From Novosphingobium rosa NBRC 15208 (GTDB lineage Bacteria; Pseudomonadota; Alphaproteobacteria; Sphingomonadales; Sphingomonadaceae): DNA of 64,000 nucleotides. Numbering within the stretch: the first letter of the stretch is position 1; each line of letters begins with the position of its first letter. Below are positions 43,148 to 52,381 of the stretch, piece after piece. The stretch is from NCBI RefSeq assembly GCF_001598555.1, contig NZ_BCZE01000009.1, forward strand, positions 124,001-188,000, read 5' to 3'. The notes below the pieces were generated by a model that worked only from the letters and a program-made list of their open reading frames with translations, did not search any database and was not told where the DNA came from. The position numbers and the translations under genes are program-made.

Positions 43148-44089
43148 TCACCCGCGATGCGACTTGCCGAGCGGTACGGCCAGTTCGAGCCAGAACTTCT
43201 CGCCCTCGGGCCGGTTGCGCACGTCGAATTCCTTCTGATATTTGAAGAGAACCGCCAGACCCGGGCGGAAATCCCAGCGGATGCTGGGCCCAAGCGCCAT
43301 CTGCCTGCCGCGGAAGCCATCGGCGCCGACCTTCAGGCCATTGACCTTGTCGTCGCTGAACTGGCGGAAGAAGTCGCCGGTCAGCGCCAGCTGGAGCTGC
43401 GGCTTTCTGACCAGCGGGCGATAGCCGACCACGAAGTCGACATCGAAGGTGTTGCCCGATGTGTAGCCGGTGGCATTGTTGCGGTTGAAGGCGAAGCCGG
43501 TCCAGCTGTCCGCGCCGATTTCCCAGCGCCTTGTGGGCATCCAGGTGAAGCCGGCCTCAAGATCGCCCGACCAGTAGTTGAGGCCCGCATTGACCAGCCG
43601 GTTCGCCTTGTAGGAACCGGTCGGCGCCCAGACGTTGGCGGCCACCATCACATGCAGGTTCTTTTTGTTGGTCCAGCGCAGCATGATCGGCGAGAAATTG
43701 GTGTCGGCCAATTGGAAGCGCTCGCCGTGTTCGGCGCCGATGCTCAGGCTGGTGTCGTAGAAGTTGACCGCGCTGCCGCTGCTGATGGTCAGTCCGTTCA
43801 TTTCGATCGGCCAGGTGTAGATGAAGCGGGTGGCCTGCACTTTCACATTGAGGTGAAAATCGGGAAGCAGCTTGTTGCCATTGCCGTCATTCATGCGATC
43901 GGCGTCATAGATGACGTCGTAATTCTGGACCGTCGCATGGCCGGGTTCGGGCATGATCGATTGAGAGGCGGTCAGCAGGCCGACCGGGTAATGCTGCGTG
44001 CCGTTCTCCGTGGCATGCGCGGCGGTCGCCGGGATGGCTGCGCAGCATGCGAGGATCGACATGCGCGCCTTGAGGCTGGTGGTGGCCAA
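43148..44089 (-). CDS. SphA-like outer-membrane protein (phenol/MetA-pathway type)
   Basis: 313 residues from a TTG at 44089 that has AAGGGAGA eight bases upstream. The first ATG in the frame is worse placed, while an ATG at 44062 would cut into the signal peptide. Signal peptide to TAAHA, then a beta-barrel with the family pattern: YPVGLLTASQSIMPEPGHA, FIYTWPIEMNG, VWAPTGSYK, NYWSGDLEAGFTW and a C-terminal FWLELAVPLGK. Members are found beside aromatic degradation genes and are thought to admit hydrophobic substrates. It is upstream of and probably co-transcribed with the GMC gene. Confidence 0.82.
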   Translation of the reverse strand: MATTSLKARMSILACCAAIPATAAHATENGTQHYPVGLLTASQSIMPEPGHATVQNYDVIYDADRMNDGNGNKLLPDFHLNVKVQATRFIYTWPIEMNGLTISSGSAVNFYDTSLSIGAEHGERFQLADTNFSPIMLRWTNKKNLHVMVAANVWAPTGSYKANRLVNAGLNYWSGDLEAGFTWMPTRRWEIGADSWTGFAFNRNNATGYTSGNTFDVDFVVGYRPLVRKPQLQLALTGDFFRQFSDDKVNGLKVGADGFRGRQMALGPSIRWDFRPGLAVLFKYQKEFDVRNRPEGEKFWLELAVPLGKSHRG

Positions 44090-44438
44090 ATGGCTGTCTC
44101 CCTTCAGGACACAACTGATGATCCGGTGCGAGGTCATCGCCCGATCACGCGCTGTTCATTTTTAAAATTCGTGAGTTTTCGTAAGGCGCGCGTGAGCGCT
44201 ATCGGATGAAGGCACTTGGCTTCATCGTACTCTCCCATGGCATTTTTCGGATTTTATGGATCATCGACGGACAGGGTTTTGCCCTCTTCCATCGCAAGCC
44301 TAGGGTGAAGCTCACGGGGCGGTCCAAAACTATATAAGTATGACCGCGATACCCTTCGTGTATGCCGCCTTGCCGCCGGATTCTTGTCTAGCTTGAAAAG
44401 TGTTCAATATCAGATGATTGTGATTTCGACAGCGGCCG
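44090..44438 (-). promoter_or_regulatory. Promoter region of the sphA-GMC operon
   Basis: 349 bases between lysR and the SphA-like gene. A perfect ATAC-N7-GTAT dyad lies at 44349-44363, and a weaker copy AAAC-N7-GTAT at 44327-44341, exactly 22 bp nearer the gene. On the minus strand TTGGAC (44322-44327) is a plausible -35 overlapping the weaker site, with a poor -10 (CCTAGG, 44299-44304) at 17-bp spacing. This is the normal LysR activator layout. Confidence 0.6.
44349..44363. promoter_or_regulatory. BenM/CatM-type operator, sphA side
   Basis: ATAC-CCTTCGT-GTAT: a perfect match to the ATAC-N7-GTAT dyad bound by BenM and CatM of Acinetobacter. The partner half-matching site lies 22 bp to the left. 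Confidence 0.7.
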
Positions 44439-45380
44439 CTACATCAGGCCCGATTTCTCCGCCATCTCGGTGATCGTATCGGGAACAGGATAGTCCCACC
44501 TTCTGTATGTGGTGGCGATCACCGTGGCCATGATCGCCAGTTCCTGCGAGATATCGTTGACCCGGTGGCTCATGATGACCGGTGACGAAAGCGTTTCGGC
44601 AATGGGCAGGTAGCAGACATCAACCGTGCGCGACTGGTGAACGGATTCCGGGACGATGCTGACACCCTCCTCCGCGGCCACCATCCCGACGGCGATCTGC
44701 AACTCGCGCACCTCGTGAGCAATGGTGGGCTCCAGCCCGTTGTCATGGAACAGTGACAGCACCTGATCGGCATAGCTGGGGCGCGGCGCGCGCGGATAGA
44801 GGATTTGCGGCTGGGTCGCGATGCGCGAGAGCGGGATGGGGGCGGTCTCCCGCGTGAAGGGATGGTCCATCGGCACGGCGACCACCAGCCTTTCGTTGCG
44901 CAGAATGGTGCGCCGCACAGCAGGATCGTCGAAACGGATGCGGCCGAAGCCGACATCGATCAGCCCTTCCTTGAGCGCCGAAATCTGTTCGATGCTGCCC
45001 ATTTCCACGAAGCTGAGATTGACCTCGGGGGCGACCTTGCGAAACTCCCGGATGAGATCGGGCAGGCGCGCGTACATGGTGGAGGCGACGAAGCCGATCA
45101 CGAAGTTGCGTTGCTGTGTCGCGATGGCGCGGGTGATCATCGAGCGCATGTCTTCCACGCGACTCAGCACCTGATTGGCCTGATCGTAGAAGAGGCGGCC
45201 CGTTGGCGTCAGCCCCAGCGGGCGGGCATCGCGGTCGAACAGGCTGGTGCCCAGTTCGGCCTCAAGCTGCTGAATCTGGCGGCTGAGCGGGGGCTGGGCG
45301 ATATGCAGGCGCTGCGCGGCGCGGGTGAAATTGCGCTCGTCGGCCACCATCTTGAAATAGCGCAGTTGGCGCAGGTCCAT
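44439..45380 (-). CDS. LysR-family regulator of the cat/ben cluster (BenM/CatM-like)
   Basis: 313 residues. N-terminal winged helix-turn-helix (1-60: MDLRQLRYFKMVADERNFTR, AQRLHIAQPPLSRQIQQLEA), linker helix, then the two-lobed effector domain (about 90-300; NFVIGFVASTMYARLPDLIR, LVVAVPMDHPF). The start MDLRQLRYF and the spacing are typical of the BenM/CatM/CatR group, which respond to cis,cis-muconate and, for BenM, benzoate. It is divergent from catB, and an ATAC-N7-GTAT dyad lies only five bases upstream of its start codon, which implies autoregulation. Confidence 0.9.
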   Translation of the reverse strand: MDLRQLRYFKMVADERNFTRAAQRLHIAQPPLSRQIQQLEAELGTSLFDRDARPLGLTPTGRLFYDQANQVLSRVEDMRSMITRAIATQQRNFVIGFVASTMYARLPDLIREFRKVAPEVNLSFVEMGSIEQISALKEGLIDVGFGRIRFDDPAVRRTILRNERLVVAVPMDHPFTRETAPIPLSRIATQPQILYPRAPRPSYADQVLSLFHDNGLEPTIAHEVRELQIAVGMVAAEEGVSIVPESVHQSRTVDVCYLPIAETLSSPVIMSHRVNDISQELAIMATVIATTYRRWDYPVPDTITEMAEKSGLM

Positions 45381-45385
45381 CGGTA

Positions 45386-45400
45386 ATACCTTTCAGGTAT
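45386..45400. promoter_or_regulatory. BenM/CatM-type operator, lysR-catB side
   Basis: ATAC-CTTTCAG-GTAT, a perfect ATAC-N7-GTAT dyad in the 108-bp divergent region. A weaker copy (AGAC-N7-ATCT, 45408-45422) lies 22 bp nearer catB, and TTGCCA at 45423-45428 is a possible -35 for catB. Confidence 0.75.
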
Positions 45401-45488
45401 GGCATATAGACCTCAATGATCTTTGCCAAGACTCCCTGTGGAGGAGTAGCCCTGCCTCACCAAGACCAGACAAGATGCAGGAGCGGTT

Positions 45489-46649
45489 ATGGCCAGCCTG
45501 GCCCACATCGACAGTTTCATCGTGGATTTGCCCACGATCCGCCCGCATATTCTGGCGATGGCCACCATGCATGCCCAGGCGATGGTGCTGCTGCGGCTGA
45601 TGGACGACGACGGGATCGAGGGCCTTGGCGAGGGCACCACCATCGGTGGCCTGAGCTATGGCGACGAGAGCCCCGAAGGCATCAAACTCGCCATCGATAC
45701 CTACATTGCGCCCCTTCTGCAGGGGCAGGATCTGACCCGGGTCGGCGCGGTGATGGCCCGCATCGGCAAGCATGTCGCCGGCAATCACATCGCCAAATGC
45801 GCGGTTGAAACCGCGCTGCTGGATATGCAGGGCAAGCGCCTTGGGGTGCCGGTCTCGCAACTGATCGGCGGCGGTCGCCGCCGCGATGCCTTCCCCGTCG
45901 CCTGGACTTTGGCCAGCGGCGATACGGCCCGCGATATCGAGGAGGCCGAGGCCATGCTTGAGGCACGGCGCCATGCCATCTTCAAGCTGAAGATCGGCAA
46001 GCGCGGCGTGGAGGCCGATGTCGCCCATGTCGCCGCCATCAAGCGCGCTCTGGGCGACCGGGCCAGCGTGCGGGTCGATGTCAATCAGGGCTGGAGCGAG
46101 GCTCAGGCCGATCGCGGCATGGCCCTGCTTCAGGATGCGGGCGTCGATCTGGTCGAGCAGCCGATCGGCAAGCTCAACGTGGTGGCGATGGCGCGGCTTT
46201 CGGCCAGACATGTCATCCCGCTGATGGCCGACGAGGCGCTGCACGGGCCGCTTGAAGCCTTCGACATCGCCGCGCGTGCCGGTGCCCGGATCTATGCCGT
46301 GAAGATCGCCCAGTCCGGCGGCCTGCTGCCCGCCCATGCCGTGGGCATGATCGCCGATGCCGCCGGTATCGGTCTTTACGGCGGCACCATGCTGGAAGGC
46401 TCGGTCGGCACGGCGGCCTCGGCGCATGTCTTCGCGACCTTCCCGGAGCTGGAATGGGGCACCGAACTCTTCGGCCCGCTGCTGCTGACGGACGATATCG
46501 TCACCCGGCCGCTGACCTATGCCGATTTCCAGCTTCAGGTGCCGACCCGCCCCGGGATCGGCGTCCAGCTCGATGAAGACAAGGTGGCTGCCTACCGCCG
46601 CGATGCCACCAAGACCCAACACCGCAGCGCCGCGCTGCAGGGAGCCTGA
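45489..46649 (+). CDS. catB: Muconate cycloisomerase
   Basis: 386 residues of the enolase superfamily. It converts cis,cis-muconate to (+)-muconolactone. Visible active-site residues: the Lys pair in IFKLKIG (Lys166, Lys168), metal ligands Asp197 (RVDVNQGW), Glu223 (LVEQPIG) and Asp248 (MADEAL), and Lys272 (YAVKIAQSGG). The flexible-lid region near residues 20-50 is present. It is first gene of the plus-strand catabolic operon, 108 bases from the divergent lysR and right behind the operator. ATG follows AGGAGCGGTT, which gives a good start. Confidence 0.95.
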   Translation: MASLAHIDSFIVDLPTIRPHILAMATMHAQAMVLLRLMDDDGIEGLGEGTTIGGLSYGDESPEGIKLAIDTYIAPLLQGQDLTRVGAVMARIGKHVAGNHIAKCAVETALLDMQGKRLGVPVSQLIGGGRRRDAFPVAWTLASGDTARDIEEAEAMLEARRHAIFKLKIGKRGVEADVAHVAAIKRALGDRASVRVDVNQGWSEAQADRGMALLQDAGVDLVEQPIGKLNVVAMARLSARHVIPLMADEALHGPLEAFDIAARAGARIYAVKIAQSGGLLPAHAVGMIADAAGIGLYGGTMLEGSVGTAASAHVFATFPELEWGTELFGPLLLTDDIVTRPLTYADFQLQVPTRPGIGVQLDEDKVAAYRRDATKTQHRSAALQGA

Positions 46650-46650
46650 C

Positions 46651-46941
46651 ATGCTGTTCAAGGTTGAGATGACCGTGCGCGTTCCTCCGGGCTTCGACCC
46701 GCAAGAGTTCGAGCGCCTCAAGGCGAAGGAAAAGGCCTTCTCGCAGGATCTGCAGCGCCAGGGCATCTGGCGCCATATCTGGCGGGTGGCGGGCCTCTAC
46801 GCGAATGTTTCCATCTTCGATGTGCGCGACAACAGCCATCTGCACGATCTGCTGATGGCCCTGCCGCTCTACCCTTTCATGGACATCACCGTGGCGCCCC
46901 TGTGCCGCCACCCCTCGGCCATTCACGAGGATGACCGCTGA
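46651..46941 (+). CDS. catC: Muconolactone delta-isomerase
   Basis: 96 residues, the usual length. It turns muconolactone into 3-oxoadipate enol-lactone. The start MLFKVEMTVRVPPGFD and the core AKEKAFSQDLQRQGIWRHIW, then LYANVSIFDVRDNSHLHDLL and LPLYPFMDITVAPLCRHPS, match CatC throughout. The ATG is one base after the catB stop with GGGAGCC before it; the frame stays open upstream inside catB, which is a shadow. Confidence 0.95.
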   Translation: MLFKVEMTVRVPPGFDPQEFERLKAKEKAFSQDLQRQGIWRHIWRVAGLYANVSIFDVRDNSHLHDLLMALPLYPFMDITVAPLCRHPSAIHEDDR

Positions 46942-46996
46942 TTTTCCCCTCTGGCCGCAGACCCACAGGCCACAACGATAAGTCGGGAGAGATAAA

Positions 46997-47893
46997 GTGA
47001 CAGAAGATTTTATCCAGACCCCTGCCATCCAGACCCTGCTCGACCGGGCCAGCGGCAGCAAAGAACCCGGGGGCGATCAGCGCCTCAAGGCGATCATGCG
47101 CGATCTGCTGGAAGCGTCGATGACGGTCATCGTGCGCCATGACATTTCGGAAAGCGAGTTCTGGGGCGCGGTCAACTATCTCGCCCAGAGCGGCCCGGAA
47201 ATGGGCCTGCTGGCCGCCGGCACCGGCCTTGAACATTTCATGGACCTGTTCCTCGACGCCAAGGATGTCGAAGCAGGGCTTTCGGGCGGCACGCCGCGCA
47301 CCATCGAGGGGCCGCTCTATGTCGCGGGCGCGCCGCTGGTCGATGGCGGCAGCGAAGTCAACCTCACCGACGATCCGGATGACACCACCACGCTGCTGAT
47401 GGGCGGGCGCGTCACCGATCCTCAGGGCAACCCCGTGAAGGACGCGATCCTGCATGTGTGGCACGCCAATTCGCAGGGCTGGTACTCGCATTTCGATCCC
47501 ACCACCGAGCAGACGCCCTTCAACAACCGCCGCCGCATCAAGCTGGGCGCCGATGGCAAATATGCTTTCCGCTCGAAGATGCCCAATGGCTATTCGGTGC
47601 CGCCGGGCGGCGCGACCGATACGCTGATGGCCGCGCTGGGCCGTCATGGCCATCGCCCCGCCCATGTCCATTTCTTCGTCGAGGCGCCGGGCTTCCGCAC
47701 GCTGACCACGCAGATCAACTTCGGCGACGATCCCTTCGCCGCCGACGATTTCGCCTTTGGCACGCGTGAAGGCCTGCTGCCGGTCCCCAACCGCCAGGGT
47801 GACACCGCGCATATCGGCTTCGATTTCGTGCTGCAGCACGCTCACGACAAGGGTGAGGAGGAGTTCTCCACCCGCGCCCGCGCCGCGGCCTGA
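46997..47893 (+). CDS. catA: Catechol 1,2-dioxygenase
   Basis: 298 residues. It cleaves catechol between the hydroxyls (ortho) to cis,cis-muconate using Fe(III). The four iron ligands are visible: Tyr163 (GWYSHFD), Tyr199 (NGYSVPPGG), His223 and His225 (RPAHVHFFV). The N-terminal helical dimer domain (about 1-100) that binds a phospholipid in this family is present. GTG start with GGGAGAG upstream. It lies 55 bases past catC and 14 before benA. Confidence 0.95.
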   Translation: MTEDFIQTPAIQTLLDRASGSKEPGGDQRLKAIMRDLLEASMTVIVRHDISESEFWGAVNYLAQSGPEMGLLAAGTGLEHFMDLFLDAKDVEAGLSGGTPRTIEGPLYVAGAPLVDGGSEVNLTDDPDDTTTLLMGGRVTDPQGNPVKDAILHVWHANSQGWYSHFDPTTEQTPFNNRRRIKLGADGKYAFRSKMPNGYSVPPGGATDTLMAALGRHGHRPAHVHFFVEAPGFRTLTTQINFGDDPFAADDFAFGTREGLLPVPNRQGDTAHIGFDFVLQHAHDKGEEEFSTRARAAA

Positions 47894-47907
47894 AGGGAGA
47901 ATGCACC

Positions 47908-49248
47908 ATGACCAGTGATCTTCTCACCGCGCTCGAACAGGCCATCGTCGATGACCGCGAGGCCGGCGTGATCCGCTGCCGTCGCGACGTCTTCACCGAT
48001 GAGCGCCTGTTCGAAGCCGAGATGAAGCATATCTTCGAGGGCAACTGGGTCTATCTGGCCCATGAAAGCCAGATCCCGGCGGTGAATGACTATTTCACCA
48101 CCACCGTCGGCCGCCAGCCCGTCGTCATCACCCGCGACAAGGCGGGCGAGCTTCACGCCCATATCAACGCCTGCTCGCATCGCGGGGCCACGCTGTGCCG
48201 CCGCAAGCATGGCAACAAAGGCAGCTTCACCTGCCCGTTCCATGGCTGGACCTTCAGCAACAATGGCAAGCTGCTGAAGGTGAAGGACGGCAAGACGGGC
48301 GAATACCCCGCCGCCTTCAACACCGAGGGCTCGCATGATCTGACGCGCCTTGCCCGTTTCGAGACCTATCGCGGTTTCCTCTTCGGCTCGGTCAATCCCG
48401 ATGTCGTTTCGCTGGAGGAGCATCTGGGCGGGGCGCGCGCCGTGATCGACCAGATCGTCGATGCCGCGCCCGAGGGACTTGAGGTGCTGCGCGGCAGCTC
48501 CAGCTACATCTATGAGGGCAACTGGAAGCTCCAGATGGAAAATGGCGCTGACGGCTATCACGTCAGCTCGGTCCACTGGAACTATTCGGCCACCATGGGC
48601 CGCCGCGATTACGAGGCGGAGGGCACGCGCACCGTCGATGCCAATGGCTGGTCGAAGAGCGTGGGCGGGGTCTATGCCTTCGAGCATGGGCATATCCTGC
48701 TCTGGACGCAGCTGCTCAACCCCGAGGTGCGCCCGATCTTCGCCCATCGCGAGGAGCTGGTGGCCCGTCTGGGTGCCGAACGCGCCGGTCCCATCGTGGA
48801 GCAGACGCGCAATCTGGGCGTCTATCCCAACGTTTATCTGATGGATCAGTTCTCCACCCAGATCCGCGTGGTGCGCCCCATCGCCGTCGATAAGACCGAG
48901 GTGACGATCTACTGCTTCGGCCCCAAGGGCGAATCCGCGCAGGATCGCGCCTTGCGCATCCGCCAGTATGAGGATTTCTTCAACGTTTCGGGTATGGGCA
49001 CGCCCGACGATCTGGAGGAGTTCCGCGCCTGCCAGACCTCCTACACGGGTGCCGGCGCCTTGTGGAACGATCTGAGCCGCGGCGCGCTGCGCTGGCTCGA
49101 TGGGCCGGACGACAATGCGAGGGCCATCGGTCTGCAGCCGTTGCTGAGCGGCGAGCGCACCGAGGATGAAGGCCTCTTCGTGCGCCAGCATGAATATTGG
49201 GCGAAGGTTCTTGGCAAGGCGCTGGAAACCGAAGGAGAGGTGGCATGA
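47908..49248 (+). CDS. benA: Benzoate 1,2-dioxygenase, large (alpha) subunit
   Basis: 446 residues. The Rieske [2Fe-2S] site is Cys89-x-His91 and Cys109-x2-His112 ([15 protein letters not shown]). The mononuclear iron site includes His218 and His223 ([13 protein letters not shown]) plus an Asp in TPDDLEEF. It adds O2 across benzoate C1-C2 to give the cis-diol. Length and motifs fit BenA/XylX; toluate activity cannot be excluded. It overlaps benB by ATGA. Confidence 0.94.
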   Translation: MTSDLLTALEQAIVDDREAGVIRCRRDVFTDERLFEAEMKHIFEGNWVYLAHESQIPAVNDYFTTTVGRQPVVITRDKAGELHAHINACSHRGATLCRRKHGNKGSFTCPFHGWTFSNNGKLLKVKDGKTGEYPAAFNTEGSHDLTRLARFETYRGFLFGSVNPDVVSLEEHLGGARAVIDQIVDAAPEGLEVLRGSSSYIYEGNWKLQMENGADGYHVSSVHWNYSATMGRRDYEAEGTRTVDANGWSKSVGGVYAFEHGHILLWTQLLNPEVRPIFAHREELVARLGAERAGPIVEQTRNLGVYPNVYLMDQFSTQIRVVRPIAVDKTEVTIYCFGPKGESAQDRALRIRQYEDFFNVSGMGTPDDLEEFRACQTSYTGAGALWNDLSRGALRWLDGPDDNARAIGLQPLLSGERTEDEGLFVRQHEYWAKVLGKALETEGEVA

Positions 49249-49751
49249 GCGATACACTGACCCGTCCGCTTTCCATCGAGCAGATCGCCGCTTTCCTTTA
49301 TCGCGAGGCGCGCCTGCTCGATGACCGCCAGTGGGATGAATGGCTCACCTGCTACACGCCGGGGGCAACCTACTGGATGCCCGCATGGGACGATGACGAC
49401 CAGCTCACGCAGGACCCGCAGAGCGAGATCTCGCTGATCTACTACCCCAACCGCCAGGGGCTGGAGGACCGCGTCTTCCGCATCAAGACCGAGCGTTCCG
49501 GCGCCAGCACGCCCGAGCCGCGCACCAGCCACTTCATCGGCAACATCGAGGTCGTCGGCCCCGAGGGCGAAGGCACCAAGGTGCGCTACAACTGGCAGAC
49601 GCTGAGCCAGCGCTACAACACCACCACGACCTTCTTTGGCACCGCCTTCGTCACGCTGGTGGGCGAGGGGCACGATCTGCGGATCGCAGCCAAGACGATC
49701 ATTCTGAAAAACGACTATATTCCCCAGGTCATCGATATCTATCACATTTGA
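49245..49751 (+). CDS. benB: Benzoate 1,2-dioxygenase, small (beta) subunit
   Basis: 168 residues from ATG 49245, which overlaps the benA stop by 4 bases; the frame open further upstream is within benA. NTF2-like fold typical of ring-hydroxylase beta subunits: [55 protein letters not shown], and the ending [14 protein letters not shown]. It has a structural role in the alpha3beta3 oxygenase. Confidence 0.94.
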   Translation: MSDTLTRPLSIEQIAAFLYREARLLDDRQWDEWLTCYTPGATYWMPAWDDDDQLTQDPQSEISLIYYPNRQGLEDRVFRIKTERSGASTPEPRTSHFIGNIEVVGPEGEGTKVRYNWQTLSQRYNTTTTFFGTAFVTLVGEGHDLRIAAKTIILKNDYIPQVIDIYHI

Positions 49752-49773
49752 CACTGGGGACTGGAGAGGATCC

Positions 49774-50796
49774 ATGACCTATCGTATCGCGCTCAATTTC
49801 GAGGATGGCGCCACGCGCATGATCGCCTGCAATCCGGGCGAGACGGTGCTTGATGCAGCCTATCGCCATCAGGTGAACCTGCCGATGGACTGCTCCGACG
49901 GCGTCTGCGGCACCTGCAAATGTCGCTGCGAGGAAGGCGTCTATGATCTCGGCGACGATTATGTCGAGGATGCGCTGACCGAACAGGAGGCCAGCGAACG
50001 TTTGGTGTTGACCTGCCAGATGCGGGTCGAAAGCGATTGCGTGATCGATGTCCCGGTCCCCTCCACGGCCTGCAAGCTGGCGCCCGAGCGCCATGAAGGC
50101 ACGGTCAGCGCGGTCGAGCAGGTCTCGCCCAGCACGATCCGGCTGGAGCTCAAGCTGGACAAGGCGACGGGCGTGGATTTCCTACCCGGCCAATATGTGA
50201 ACCTTGCCATCCCCGGCACCAGGGAGGCGCGGGCCTATTCCTTCAGCAGCGCCCCGGGCAGCGATCATGCCAGCTTCCTGATCCGCAACGTGCCTCATGG
50301 GCGCATGAGCAGCTGGCTGACCGAAACCGCCAAACCGGGCGACCGGATGAGCTTTGTTGGCCCCAACGGAAGTTTCTTTCTGCGCGCGGCGGTCCGCCCC
50401 ATCGTGATGCTGGCGGGCGGCACGGGCCTTGCGCCGCTGCTCTCGATGCTGCGCGTGCTGGCGGCCCGGAAGAGCGAGCAGACGATCCGTCTGGTCTATG
50501 GCGTCACCCATGACGCCGATCTGGTCGGCCTTGAGGCGATCGAGGCGGCAGGCGCGCAGCTGCCGGGCTTTTCCTATGCCACGGTGGTGGCCGATGCCGC
50601 CAGCCAGCACCCGCGCAAGGGCTATGTCACGGCCCATCTGGAACCGGACCATCTCCATGGGGGTGATTGCGACGTCTATCTCTGCGGCCCGCCGCCGATG
50701 GTGGAAGCCGTGCGCACCCATTTCCGCGACACCGGCGTCACCCCGGCCAGTTTCCACTATGAAAAATTCGCGGCCAGCGAGGCGGTGCCGGCATGA
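49774..50796 (+). CDS. benC: Benzoate 1,2-dioxygenase reductase
   Basis: 340 residues. N-terminal plant-type ferredoxin with Cys40, Cys45, Cys48 and Cys81 (SDGVCGTCKC), then FAD-binding domain (RAYSFSSAPG) and NADH-binding domain (MLAGGTGLAPLLSML, CDVYLCGPPPMVEAV). It passes electrons from NADH to the BenAB oxygenase. It lies 22 bases past benB and overlaps benD by 4 bases. Confidence 0.95.
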   Translation: MTYRIALNFEDGATRMIACNPGETVLDAAYRHQVNLPMDCSDGVCGTCKCRCEEGVYDLGDDYVEDALTEQEASERLVLTCQMRVESDCVIDVPVPSTACKLAPERHEGTVSAVEQVSPSTIRLELKLDKATGVDFLPGQYVNLAIPGTREARAYSFSSAPGSDHASFLIRNVPHGRMSSWLTETAKPGDRMSFVGPNGSFFLRAAVRPIVMLAGGTGLAPLLSMLRVLAARKSEQTIRLVYGVTHDADLVGLEAIEAAGAQLPGFSYATVVADAASQHPRKGYVTAHLEPDHLHGGDCDVYLCGPPPMVEAVRTHFRDTGVTPASFHYEKFAASEAVPA

Positions 50797-51563
50797 CCTT
50801 CCCCAACCGTTTCGCCGGCAAGGCGATCATCGTGACGGGCGCGGCGCAAGGCATCGGCCAGGCCGTGGCCGAGCGCGCGGCGGCGGAAGGCGGCCAGGTG
50901 CTGTTCGTGGACCGGGCCGCATTTGTCGAGGAGGTGGCGCGCGATGCGGGCGGCCAGTCCTTCATCGCCGATCTGGAGACGCATGCCGGGGCCGCCGCCG
51001 TGGCGGCCCGCGCGCTCGAACGCTTCGGGCGGATCGACATTCTGATCAACAATGTCGGCGGCGCGATCCGCATGCGGCCCTTTGCCGACTTCGAGCCCGG
51101 GCAGATCGATGCGGAAATCCGCCGCTCGCTCTTCCCCACGCTCTACATGTGCCATGCGGTGCTGCCTGCCATGCTGCAGGCGGGGAAGGGCACCATCGTC
51201 AGCGTGTCCTCCAACGCCACGCGCGGCATCCGCCGGGTGCCCTATTCGGCGGCCAAGGGCGGCATCAACGCCATGACTCAGGCCTTGGCGATGGAATATG
51301 GCGAGCAGGGCATCCGCGTGGTCGCCACCGCGCCGGGCGGCACGCAGGCGCCGCCGCGCCGCGTGCCGCGCAATGCCGAGGGCGACAATGCCCGGGAACA
51401 GGCGTGGATGGCCGAGGCGGTCGAGCAGGTCACGACATCCACCTTCGTGAAGCGTTACGGCACGATTGCCGAGCAGGCGGCCCCGATCCTGTTCCTCGCC
51501 TCCGACGAGGCCAGCTATATCACGGGCTCGGTGCTTCCCGTGGCCGGTGGCGATCTGGGCTGA
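50793..51563 (+). CDS. benD: cis-1,2-dihydroxycyclohexadiene-1-carboxylate dehydrogenase
   Basis: 256-residue short-chain dehydrogenase. Cofactor motif TGAAQGIGQ (15-23), NNVGG, catalytic Ser near 140, Tyr151 and Lys155 (VPYSAAKGG). It oxidises and decarboxylates the benzoate cis-diol to catechol with NAD+. The start overlaps benC (ATGA) and it precedes pcaD, so the route from benzoate to catechol is encoded without gaps. Confidence 0.93.
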   Translation: MTFPNRFAGKAIIVTGAAQGIGQAVAERAAAEGGQVLFVDRAAFVEEVARDAGGQSFIADLETHAGAAAVAARALERFGRIDILINNVGGAIRMRPFADFEPGQIDAEIRRSLFPTLYMCHAVLPAMLQAGKGTIVSVSSNATRGIRRVPYSAAKGGINAMTQALAMEYGEQGIRVVATAPGGTQAPPRRVPRNAEGDNAREQAWMAEAVEQVTTSTFVKRYGTIAEQAAPILFLASDEASYITGSVLPVAGGDLG

Positions 51564-51575
51564 GGAGCCGTGACC

Positions 51576-52361
51576 ATGGATCATGTGACGCTGGGCGATG
51601 GCGCAAGGCTGGCCTATCGCTTCGATGGACCAGCCGATGCCCCGGTGCTGCTGCTGTCCAACTCTCTGGGCACCGACCATGCGATGTGGAACCCGCAGAT
51701 CGAGGGGCTGACGCGGCATCTTCGCGTGCTGCGCTATGATCAGCGCGGCCATGGCGCTTCGGACGCGCCTGCCGGGGCCTATTCCATGGACCGTCTGGGC
51801 CGCGATGCGGTCGAACTGCTCGATGCGCTGGGTCTCGACCGCGTGCATTTCTGCGGCCTTTCGCTTGGCGGCATGGTCGGGCAGTGGCTGGCGGTGCATG
51901 CGCCCGGGCGCATCCGCAAGCTGATCCTGGCCAACACCTCGGCCTATATGGGCCCGCCTGCGGGCTGGCAGAGCCGCATCGAGGGCGTGCTGGCTGATGG
52001 CATGGCGCCGCTGGCGCAGGCTTCCATCGGGCGCTGGTTCACGCCCGGTTTCGTCAGCGAGGCTCCCGAGGCTGTCGAGCGCATCCGCCAGATGCTTCTG
52101 GCGAACAACCCGTCCGGCTATGCCGGTTGCTGCGCCGCCATTCGTGACATGGACCAGCGGGTGACAGCCCATCTCAACCGCTTGCCGACGCTGGTGATCG
52201 CCGGCGCGCAGGATCAGGCGACGCCGGTGGAGGCTTCGCGCTTTCTGGTGGATGCCGCCAGCAATGCGCTGCTGCATGTGCTTGAACCTGCCGCGCATCT
52301 CTCGAACGTGGAACAGCCCGATGGCTTCTGTTCGGCCATGCTCAATGTTCTGACTCGCTGA
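51576..52361 (+). CDS. pcaD: 3-oxoadipate enol-lactonase
   Basis: 261-residue alpha/beta hydrolase. Nucleophile Ser96 in GLSLGGM, acid Asp in AGAQDQATP and His in AAHLSNVEQP; oxyanion region LSNSLGTDHAMWNPQ is typical of PcaD. It hydrolyses 3-oxoadipate enol-lactone to 3-oxoadipate, the last step present in this cluster. GAGGAG lies eight bases before ATG 51576; a GTG at 51570 is too close to it. The 3-oxoadipate CoA-transferase and thiolase are not in the window. Confidence 0.92.
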   Translation: MDHVTLGDGARLAYRFDGPADAPVLLLSNSLGTDHAMWNPQIEGLTRHLRVLRYDQRGHGASDAPAGAYSMDRLGRDAVELLDALGLDRVHFCGLSLGGMVGQWLAVHAPGRIRKLILANTSAYMGPPAGWQSRIEGVLADGMAPLAQASIGRWFTPGFVSEAPEAVERIRQMLLANNPSGYAGCCAAIRDMDQRVTAHLNRLPTLVIAGAQDQATPVEASRFLVDAASNALLHVLEPAAHLSNVEQPDGFCSAMLNVLTR

Positions 52362-52381
52362 TCCCAAGAGGAGAATGTCTT

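Noticed and set aside
50429..51739. 436-codon plus-strand frame bridging benC, benD and pcaD
   Set aside because: Arg-rich out-of-frame product. The three real genes are complete in other frames, so there is no fusion or frameshift.
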